From NCBI GenBank assembly GCA_001464165.1, contig LNEX01000562.1, forward strand, positions 1 through 7,270: a stretch of DNA of 7,270 bases, given 5' to 3'. Origin of the DNA: a bacterium Ga0077546 (GTDB taxonomy: Bacteria; Cyanobacteriota; Vampirovibrionia; Obscuribacterales; Obscuribacteraceae). Position numbers and translations under genes: made by a program. Shown here piece after piece: positions 1 to 5,030 of the stretch (position 1 is the first letter of the stretch; every line of letters starts with the position of its first letter). The notes under the pieces are model-generated. The model saw only the letters and a list, made by a program, of their open reading frames with translations, did not search any database and was not told where the DNA came from.

Positions 1-276
1 TTTTGTCAGCCCGAGCGCAAAAGTCTTCTACTCTAACTATGCTGCTATTGATTGTGCTGAGCTCAGAAAACTTCTGAATCTTTGCTTGCGCACATCACGT
101 GCACACAAATACAGATAGCTGACGGGAAGCAGTCCCAGTGCAGATATCGTTGTTCGCCTGATTGTCATTTCTGACAGTCAGATTTCTGTTAGTCAGACTT
201 CCAACGACTCACTGGCAAATTTTCTCGCGCATTTTTCGATAACAAAACCGATTAAAACCAATCCAAGAGAAACACC
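1..276. other. Non-coding leader region upstream of the AAA+ ATPase gene
   Basis: No convincing gene lies here. One plus-strand frame is open from base 2 to a TAG at 116-118 (38 codons) and could be the tail of a gene entering from the left, but no family is recognisable and I do not call it. The rest holds the dyad pair at 168-197 and an A-rich leader just before the ATPase start. The ATPase frame is closed by a TAA at 253-255, so it cannot extend far into this region. Confidence 0.5.
168..197. promoter_or_regulatory. Tandem 15-mer pair, the first forming a near-perfect dyad (candidate operator)
   Basis: Two adjacent 15-mers, TTTCTGACAGTCAGA (168-182) and TTTCTGTTAGTCAGA (183-197), differ at two positions. 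The first contains the perfect inverted repeat TCTGAC-A-GTCAGA (170-182). The second keeps the right arm and part of the left. They lie about 80-110 bp upstream of the ATPase start codon. The tandem arrangement fits binding sites for a dimeric regulator. The regulator and the role are inference. Confidence 0.4.
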
Positions 277-1611
277 ATGAACGAACTACTGACCAAAACA
301 GTATTGGCCCTTCTTTCAAATCGGCCCAAACCAATTTTCGACGTTCTGAAAAACTACTTCGGGCACAACCCTCGCAAGCATGCCATCGTGCAGGCTCAGT
401 ACGACTGCTCACGGCAGACTTGCGTCAATCGTGCACTCAGTTACATCGTTAACCGCAGACCCAGACAAGGTTCTATTGTTGGTATCGCATCCACTGATGA
501 CGAATTGAGTTTCAGCGATATCATAAATCCAGATTATTTAGACCAGCACACTGTCGGCCCCATACAATACAAAGACGTAGTGCTCAGCGATGGCACAAAG
601 TTGAGTTGTCCAGAAAAGGCATTGTACCTAATCAACGATGGCACCAACAAATTTGCGGTCTGCCTCCACCAGCCATCTTACGAAGACTACATCGTCCTAG
701 AGGTTATGACAAAAGAAAAAAGCGCTGCGCAAAACTTCTTGCATCGCGTTGCCTTTGAGGCAGACCGTCAGAGCATCTTCAAAGGTCAGGTCGTTACGCT
801 AAAAGAAGGCAAGGGAAGAGAAGTTGGTTTCCAATTTCATCACATGCCCAAGATTGCGCGCGAGCAATTGATACTGCAACCCGAAGTTATTGAAGAAATC
901 GAACGACACACCGCTGGATTCTCCAAACACAAAGAGCTTTTGGTTTCGCGTGGCCGCCACCTAAAGCGCGGGCTGCTGCTTTATGGGCCACCAGGCACAG
1001 GTAAGTCGCTAACTATCATGCATCTGTTGACCGCTATGCCCGGGCGAACAACCATTTTGCTCACAGGCAATAACGTAAGGCACCTAGAAGATGCTTGCGA
1101 ACTAGCTCGCGGGCTGCAGCCATCGACGGTCATCATCGACGATGTCGATCTGGTGGCACAAGACCGTACCGCTAAGAACTCCAATCCTTTGCTCTTTGAA
1201 CTCATGAATCAAATGGATGGTCTGGCAGATGACGCTGATGTGCTATTTCTTCTCACGACAAACAAGCCCGAGATACTCGAGCCCGCTTTGTCATCAAGAC
1301 CAGGGCGAATCGATCTGGCGGTTCTCATACCACTGCCAGATAAAGAGTGTCGCAGGCGCTTGTTCGAGCTGTATTCAAAAGGATTGCCGCTCGCTGTTGC
1401 CGACATGAACAAGTTCATTGAAGGAACCGATGGTGTCAGCGCTGCATATATCCGTGAGTTGTTCAGGAAAGCCACATTATTTGCCGCAGAAGAGGGAGAT
1501 GAAGTTAGCATTAACGACCTACACATCGAGGCGGCAGCGAGACTATTGTCGAGCACTGATCAAATGACTGACAAACTGTTGGGGGGAAATATGAAAGCTG
1601 TAAATACCTAA
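277..1611 (+). CDS. Stand-alone AAA+ ATPase (CDC48/FtsH-like AAA module) with an uncharacterised N-terminal region
   Basis: 444-residue protein with one complete AAA+ module in its C-terminal half. Visible motifs are Walker A GPPGTGKS (237-244), Walker B TVIIDDVD (284-291), sensor-1 Asn329 in LLTTNKPE, and the arginine-finger segment SSRPGRID with Arg341 and Arg344. A helical lid follows to about residue 425. The Walker B reads DD rather than the common DE, so the second acidic residue is Asp289. These motifs are typical of ring-forming ATPases that remodel proteins. The first ~200 residues match no domain I can name and may select the substrate. No membrane segment or protease domain is visible, which argues against FtsH itself. 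The ATG at 277 is the first start after an in-frame stop at 253-255; the ribosome site before it (AAGAGA) is weak. A remnant of a related gene's tail lies at 3868-3957, before the second SAF gene, so ATPase and SAF genes appear to travel together. The client is unknown. Confidence 0.9.
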   Translation: MNELLTKTVLALLSNRPKPIFDVLKNYFGHNPRKHAIVQAQYDCSRQTCVNRALSYIVNRRPRQGSIVGIASTDDELSFSDIINPDYLDQHTVGPIQYKDVVLSDGTKLSCPEKALYLINDGTNKFAVCLHQPSYEDYIVLEVMTKEKSAAQNFLHRVAFEADRQSIFKGQVVTLKEGKGREVGFQFHHMPKIAREQLILQPEVIEEIERHTAGFSKHKELLVSRGRHLKRGLLLYGPPGTGKSLTIMHLLTAMPGRTTILLTGNNVRHLEDACELARGLQPSTVIIDDVDLVAQDRTAKNSNPLLFELMNQMDGLADDADVLFLLTTNKPEILEPALSSRPGRIDLAVLIPLPDKECRRRLFELYSKGLPLAVADMNKFIEGTDGVSAAYIRELFRKATLFAAEEGDEVSINDLHIEAAARLLSSTDQMTDKLLGGNMKAVNT

Positions 1612-1664
1612 ATTCACTTCAGTTTCCAAGCACCTGAACAGCAGCGACATCCGGCACCAAGTAG

Positions 1665-1703
1665 ATTGCAAGAATGGGCAATCGAGTAACGAGGATGTAG
1701 AAT
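1665..1703 (+). promoter_or_regulatory. Predicted sigma70-type promoter and overlapping dyad for SAF lipoprotein gene 1
   Basis: A -35-like TGGGCA (1675-1680) and a -10-like TAGAAT (1698-1703) are separated by 17 bases. The paralogous promoter at 3949-3987 has the better -35 TTGGCA at the same spacing. A dyad ATTGC-N8-GCAAT (1665-1669 and 1678-1682) overlaps the -35 and keeps both arms in the second copy. The 26 bases around the -10 are identical between copies. Transcription would start near 1710, leaving a leader of about 90 nt. Confidence 0.55.
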
Positions 1704-1799
1704 TGTGCATGCCTTCCTAGAAAGAGCCCAGACAGCACTAGCTAGGCCTTTGCTCTACTTTCTGCTGATTGGGCCGGATGAATTGTAAGGGGACGAACT

Positions 1800-2300
1800 A
1801 TGCCTTTTGAAAAACTGCAGGACCAAATGAATTTCTTAAAGGCAGAATTGCGAAGTGATTTGCGTTCCTGCGCTACTGTGTCCGTGATTGCTGTTTCATT
1901 ACTTGTTCTCAGCGGTTGTTCCACACCCAGGCGCGAACCCAACGCTCCGACCGGGTCTAAATCGACTGTCGTATATGCCATAAAGGACATCCCGGAGAAC
2001 AAGGAAATTACCTTGGACGCAATGGAACAACGAGAGATCGAACAGAGCAAAATCCCGGCAGCTGCTATTTACAAAACAAATGAGGCACTTGGAAAACTTT
2101 GCAGCTATGGAGTATCCGAAGGGCAAATCATCTGTACCCATGATTTGGTGAAACCTGGAAGCAGGGACACTGTTATCATTGATATAAAGAAAGGCTATGG
2201 AAGAAAATTAGACAAGATCGCAGACAAGAAGAGAGCAAAAACAATTGACCTAGCTACCAAGTGGCTGAATGAAAGGATCGAGCAGGAGTCAGGCAAGTAG
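1800..2300 (+). CDS. Predicted SAF-domain lipoprotein, paralogue 1
   Basis: 166 residues. After a long charged N-terminal stretch comes a hydrophobic segment (about 28-38) ending in a lipobox, LSGC, with the acylated residue predicted at Cys40. Ser at +2 would favour outer-membrane sorting in a Gram-negative cell. Residues ~57-118 resemble the SAF domain of CpaB/RcpC pilus-assembly and FlgA-type proteins: VVYAIKDIPENKEIT, then a conserved AIYKTNEALGKL, then a GQIICTHDL segment. Unlike CpaB there is no RcpC-type C-terminal domain. Residues ~124-163 instead read as strand-helix-turn-helix (IDIKKGY, KLDKIADKK, IDLATKWLNERI), similar in pattern to ribbon-helix-helix domains. That fold is inference, and it would be odd on an exported protein. 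The start is supported by AAGGGG seven bases before the ATG, identical in the paralogue, and by an in-frame TGA at 1779. The gene has its own promoter but sits 188 bp behind the ATPase gene. No pilus genes are nearby, so the role is unknown. Confidence 0.85.
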   Translation: MPFEKLQDQMNFLKAELRSDLRSCATVSVIAVSLLVLSGCSTPRREPNAPTGSKSTVVYAIKDIPENKEITLDAMEQREIEQSKIPAAAIYKTNEALGKLCSYGVSEGQIICTHDLVKPGSRDTVIIDIKKGYGRKLDKIADKKRAKTIDLATKWLNERIEQESGK

Positions 2301-2330
2301 GAATTTCAGACAATACTAAATGCAGTTGTC

Positions 2331-2389
2331 ACCGTTGCAACGGTTCTACTTTCGGCGAACACGTCAGAACCGTCGTCCACTATATAGTG
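2331..2389. terminator. Cluster of three palindromes between convergent SAF gene 1 and rsgA
   Basis: Within 59 bases there is a perfect 14-bp palindrome ACCGTTGCAACGGT (2331-2344), an 8-bp inverted repeat ACGGTTCT/AGAACCGT (2340-2347 with 2366-2373), and a perfect 12-bp palindrome CACTATATAGTG (2378-2389). The first two share bases and are mutually exclusive. The third contains the rsgA stop codon (2380-2382). The position between converging genes suggests bidirectional termination. No classic U-tract follows, so the call is tentative. Confidence 0.4.
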
Positions 2390-3414
2390 AACCTCTTTCT
2401 TCCCCTGTTGGCTTTGTGAATTGTTTTCCATCTTGCCTTCTCGACTTCGGCGGCAACGCGATCGGTTTTGCGAGTTTCGTAAGCCGCCTCACGTTCCAGC
2501 TTGCGCCACCGAGAGTACTTCTCTGTGTCGAGGTTATCTCTCACTGCGCAGCCTGGTTCGCTCTGGTGTTTGCAATCACGAAAACGGCAATCAGATGCAA
2601 GTTGTGCCACTTCGCCAAAAACAGTATTTACTCCCTCTCCTGCATCGGCCAGCGCAAACTCTCGCATGCCAGGCGTGTCAATGACTGATGTTCCATCTGG
2701 TAGCTGAATGAGCAATCGTCTTGTTGTCGTGTGTCGACCCCTTTGAATTTGCGAACTTATATCGCTTACAGTCAGTCTTTCCTCATTAAGCAAGGTGTTG
2801 ATCAACGTGGATTTTCCGACTCCGCTCGACCCGACAAATGCAATCGTTTTGTCGATTCCCAGAAATGGGAGCAGTTCGTCTACCCCATTGCTTTCAATTG
2901 CAGACAGTGCAACGACCGGCGAATCGCCGGCAATCGATTTGGCTGCCACAATAAATTCGGCCGGATCCTCGACTAAATCGATTTTTGTGAGCGCGATCGC
3001 GCAAGAAATATCGCATCCTGCTGCAGCTATAAGATAGCGCTCTAGTCGCCGCAAGTTGAAATCTCTATTCAGCGCAATCGTTATGAACAGCGTGTCGAGA
3101 TTTGCAGCGATCGGTTGCAAATCGACACCACCATCGATAGCACGGCGCGCGAAAAAGTTTTTGCGCGGCAACAATCGATGAATCATGGCGAGACCTGATT
3201 CACCGCTATCTTCACTTGCAGTTTGGACTGCTACATAGTCACCCACGGTTGGAAAATCCGAGATGACGTGCGAAGCGTAACGAAACGCACCGGTGATCTC
3301 TGCGCGCAATTCATCACAATTCGTGGCTACCAAATAAGACCCACGATCTTGAGAGACTACACGCCCGCATTCGAACGGCGGCTCAACGAGAGCCGCAATG
3401 TGTTTTGGCAACAT
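2380..3414 (-). CDS. rsgA: Ribosome small-subunit-dependent GTPase A (RsgA)
   Basis: 344 residues with the circularly permuted GTPase order that defines the YjeQ/YloQ (RsgA) family. G4 TKID (143-146) comes first, then G1 GSSGVGKS (195-202), the G2-region RGRHTTT (225-231) and G3 DTPG (246-249). An N-terminal OB-fold region covers about residues 15-85. The C-terminal zinc-binding segment carries Cys276, Cys281, His283 and Cys289, followed by a basic helical tail ending in RGRKRFTI. Family members bind the immature 30S subunit and act as a GTP-dependent checkpoint in late small-subunit assembly. All key residues are present and the length is normal. AAAGGA about seven bases before the ATG supports the start. 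It is the only recognisable housekeeping gene in the window and separates the two SAF cassettes. It converges with SAF gene 1 and is transcribed away from the gene-poor stretch to its right. Confidence 0.97.
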   Translation of the reverse strand: MLPKHIAALVEPPFECGRVVSQDRGSYLVATNCDELRAEITGAFRYASHVISDFPTVGDYVAVQTASEDSGESGLAMIHRLLPRKNFFARRAIDGGVDLQPIAANLDTLFITIALNRDFNLRRLERYLIAAAGCDISCAIALTKIDLVEDPAEFIVAAKSIAGDSPVVALSAIESNGVDELLPFLGIDKTIAFVGSSGVGKSTLINTLLNEERLTVSDISSQIQRGRHTTTRRLLIQLPDGTSVIDTPGMREFALADAGEGVNTVFGEVAQLASDCRFRDCKHQSEPGCAVRDNLDTEKYSRWRKLEREAAYETRKTDRVAAEVEKARWKTIHKANRGRKRFTI

Positions 3415-3867
3415 TGACCTATTCCTTTAATTTGTGTGAAAACTTGCCGTGCCTAAGCACAGCCTTACAAACAAAGGGATACGTGCGTCAATTCACAAAG
3501 CTCAAAACTTGCTTTAGCGATTCGAAATAGAAGCGCAACGGAAGACGGCATCGTATCCGTGTGTAGCAATGACATTTTCCATGTAGCGCCCCCTTTCGCG
3601 GTCAGCGATTGATAACTAATATGCCAATATATACCGGACGTCAAGCGCATGTCAAGTTCGATTCTAGAATCAATCTTTGAGAAGCAGATCAAAGTCCAAC
3701 TGAGCAATTGATCAAACAACAAATCCAAACAATAAGTACAAACATCAAGTTAGCGGAAGCCTTCTAACCAAGCACGAATCTATTCCGATGTAGTAGTAGT
3801 AACACCGCCACAGACAATTACAAGAATCGTGCAAAATGATTCAAACATGGGGCATTGGTCATAAGGT
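3415..3867. other. Gene-poor stretch upstream of rsgA
   Basis: About 450 bases without a convincing gene. It must contain the rsgA promoter on the minus strand, but I could not single out clear -35/-10 boxes. It holds one copy of a shared spaced motif (3612-3638) and a perfect 12-bp palindrome GATTCTAGAATC (3660-3671). An imperfect dyad, GTTAG (3749-3753) with CTAAC (3764-3768), is also present. The 87-codon minus-strand frame at 3465-3728 needs a TTG start and does not look like a protein. Similarity to the ATPase gene starts only at about 3868. Confidence 0.5.
3612..3638. repeat. Spaced shared motif, copy 1 (ATAACTA..ATGCCAAT....ACCGGA)
   Basis: Three blocks, ATAACTA, ATGCCAAT and ACCGGA, occur here with gaps of 2 and 4 bases. 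They recur at 4904-4931 with gaps of 3 and 4 bases, giving 21 identical block bases. Flanking sequence is not similar. Read on the minus strand, this copy lies about 200 bp upstream of rsgA. The function is unknown. Confidence 0.6.
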
Positions 3868-3957
3868 ACCACTCTGTTTGCAGCTGAAGAGGGAGATAAA
3901 GTTAGCATCAATGATCGACATAATGAGGCGGCATCCGACACCAAGCAAATTGCATGA
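3868..3957 (+). pseudogene. Remnant of a second AAA+ ATPase gene tail
   Basis: Bases 3868-3933 align with 1471-1536 of the ATPase gene without gaps, and the same frame reads TTLFAAEEGDKVSIND, against ATLFAAEEGDEVSIND in the intact protein (from residue 399). Over 22 codons I count 13 base differences, 9 of them silent. That is the mark of a segment that diverged while still coding. After 3933 the sequence jumps to the equivalent of 1650, 113 bases further on, removing the last codons and the ATPase stop. The frame now runs into a TGA at 3955-3957. Nothing recognisable of the other ~400 codons remains upstream, and there is no start or ribosome site, so no product is expected. Confidence 0.8.
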
Positions 3958-3987
3958 ATTGGCAATCAAGTAACGAGGATGTAGAAT
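3949..3987 (+). promoter_or_regulatory. Predicted sigma70-type promoter and overlapping dyad for SAF lipoprotein gene 2
   Basis: TTGGCA (3959-3964, five of six consensus bases) and TAGAAT (3982-3987, five of six) are separated by 17 bases. The dyad ATTGC-N8-GCAAT (3949-3953 and 3962-3966) overlaps the -35 as in copy 1. Transcription would start near 3994. This copy has the better -35 box and might be the more strongly expressed. The similarity of boxes, spacing and dyad in two diverged copies is the main support. Confidence 0.6.
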
Positions 3988-4083
3988 TGTGCATGTCGTC
4001 CCAGAAAGAGCCCGGACAGCACTAGCTTGACCTTTGCTCCACGCTCTGCTGATTGGGCCGGATGAATCGAAAGGGGACGAACT

Positions 4084-4584
4084 ATGCCTTTTAAGAAGCT
4101 GCAGAACCACGTGAATTTACTAAGGGCAGAGTTGCGAAGTGATTTGCGTTCCTGCACTGCTGTGTCAGCGATTGTTCTTTCATTTCTTCTTCTCAGCGGA
4201 TGTTCCACAGCCACGCCCGAGGCAGACGCTCCGCTCGGGGCTACAGCGAACGTCGTGTATGCCATAAAGGACATTCCTGAGAACAAGGAAATTACGTTGG
4301 ACGCAGTAGAACAACGAGAGCTCGAAGAGATCAAAATCCCGGAAGCTGCTATTTACAAAACAGATGAGGTGGTGGGAAAAATTTCCAAGTATGGAATATG
4401 CAAAGGGCAAATAATCTGTACCAATGACTTGTTGAATTATGGAAGCACAGACAACTTTCTCATCGATCTAAAGAAGGGCTATGGACAAAAAATACAGAAC
4501 ATCGCAGAGAAGAAGAAAACAACAATGACTAAGCTAGCTACCGATTGGCTGAATGAAAGGATCGAAAAGGAGTCAAGCAAGTAG
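4084..4584 (+). CDS. Predicted SAF-domain lipoprotein, paralogue 2
   Basis: 166 residues, the same length as paralogue 1 with about 106 identical positions (64%). It keeps the lipobox LLLSGC with Cys40, the SAF signature VVYAIKDIPENKEIT (57-71), the AIYKTDE and GQIICTNDL segments, and the C-terminal strand-helix-helix pattern (IDLKKGY, QKIQNIAEKK, LATDWLNERI). The most variable parts are residues 43-56, just after the lipid anchor, and ~100-126 and ~142-150. The AAGGGG ribosome site and seven-base spacing match copy 1; position 10 is Val here and Met in copy 1, which argues for the upstream ATG as start in both. About 60 of 166 codons differ in amino acid while only about 15 differ silently, so the pair is not under ordinary strong purifying selection. 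Its last 12 bases overlap the minus-strand ORF at 4573-4905. An exported surface or periplasmic role is likely; the function is unknown. Confidence 0.85.
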   Translation: MPFKKLQNHVNLLRAELRSDLRSCTAVSAIVLSFLLLSGCSTATPEADAPLGATANVVYAIKDIPENKEITLDAVEQRELEEIKIPEAAIYKTDEVVGKISKYGICKGQIICTNDLLNYGSTDNFLIDLKKGYGQKIQNIAEKKKTTMTKLATDWLNERIEKESSK

Positions 4585-4905
4585 TAACACTGTAGGAACG
4601 GTTTCTCGCACAGACCCCTTAAGAATGGTTGCACTCTTCTCGTCCTCAACCAGTTCAAACTTTGAGGCCAGTCCGCTCGCTTTTAACTGAGCAATTTCTG
4701 CTGCGCTCTTGCCGATATGCGTAGCCGACGCTTCCTGGTCGCCATAGGCTGCCAGCTGAGCTCTTAATCTTCTGGCCTTGTCGCCGCTATCAACCACGCC
4801 GCTTTCGCTGACGCGATCAGACGCCGAAGGAGCCTCTGCCTTCTTTGCCTTGTCATCGCTGTCGTTAGCTCTGTCTTTGGTCAAGCTTGGTTCTCGGGCA
4901 ATCAT
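4573..4905 (-). CDS. Hypothetical small charged protein, possibly C-terminally truncated
   Basis: 110 residues, no family recognised. The first ~45 are polar, low-complexity and rich in Asp, Lys, Ser and Ala (for example NDSDDKAKKAEAPSASD). Residues ~45-90 look helical (SAAEIAQLKASGLASKFELVEDE). There is no signal peptide or membrane segment. The composition looks more protein-like than the opposing frames, which is the main support. Against it, no good ribosome site precedes the ATG at 4905, and an in-frame TAG nine bases upstream rules out a longer start. Its last three codons and stop lie inside the duplicated SAF cassette, so the original C-terminus may have been replaced when that segment arrived. 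It is divergent from the Fic gene across the repeat array and convergent with SAF gene 2. It could be a decayed gene. Confidence 0.4.
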   Translation of the reverse strand: MIAREPSLTKDRANDSDDKAKKAEAPSASDRVSESGVVDSGDKARRLRAQLAAYGDQEASATHIGKSAAEIAQLKASGLASKFELVEDEKSATILKGSVRETVPTVLLLA

Positions 4906-4931
4906 AACTAGCTATGCCAATTTGGACCGGA
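4904..4931. repeat. Spaced shared motif, copy 2
   Basis: Second copy of ATAACTA..ATGCCAAT....ACCGGA, here overlapping the start codon of the minus-strand ORF ending at 4573. The left part also forms an imperfect palindrome, CATAACTAGCTATG (4903-4916), with two mismatched pairs. The position relative to a minus-strand start suggests a control site. No sigma70 or sigma54 promoter fits it well. Confidence 0.55.
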
Positions 4932-5030
4932 AGATAATCGTGAAGGTCACCCAGTGCCAGCATACAGATTGAACTAATTGTCGCTGATGGACGTATTAGG
5001 AAGTAGGGGGCCGCAAAAGGCCAGCAGTGA

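Larger units (their letters stand above)
1650..2300 (+). repeat. Copy 1 of a 651-bp duplicated cassette (promoter plus SAF lipoprotein gene)
   Basis: This segment aligns without gaps to 3934-4584. By hand I count about 17 mismatches in the 150 non-coding bases before the start codon and about 91 in the 501 coding bases. Similarity stops at the stop codon: the bases after 2300 and after 4584 are unrelated. In this copy the intact ATPase gene and a further ~38 bases precede the segment. In copy 2, 113 bases corresponding to 1537-1649 are missing. Confidence 0.9.
3934..4584 (+). repeat. Copy 2 of the 651-bp duplicated cassette
   Basis: Gap-free partner of 1650-2300, about 83% identical by hand count. 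The left edge is the deletion junction with the ATPase remnant; the right edge coincides with the SAF stop codon. Promoter, leader, ribosome site and reading frame are all intact, so this copy appears functional. Confidence 0.9.

Noticed and set aside
2..118. Open plus-strand frame at the left edge, possible gene tail
   Set aside because: Only 38 codons, no recognisable family, and no following terminator good enough to support it.
1705..1788. 27-codon GTG-initiated leader peptide before SAF gene 1
   Set aside because: The corresponding frame in copy 2 is stopped by a TGA after 13 codons although the DNA is 89% identical, so coding is not conserved.
1742..2050. Minus-strand ORF opposite SAF gene 1, with a similar one at 3966-4334 opposite SAF gene 2
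   Set aside because: Their resemblance follows from the DNA duplication. They are no better conserved (about 69%) than the sense proteins, and the sense strand has lipobox, SAF signature, ribosome site and promoter.
2320..2688. Plus-strand ORF opposite the 3' end of rsgA
   Set aside because: Shadow of rsgA, whose GTPase and zinc motifs are unambiguous on the other strand.
3465..3728. 87-codon minus-strand ORF upstream of rsgA
   Set aside because: Needs a TTG start without a ribosome site, and its composition looks random.
4904..4931. Sigma54-type promoter on the minus strand (TTGGCAT segment)
   Set aside because: The GG of the -24 box is present, but the GC of the -12 box is absent at the required spacing in both copies.
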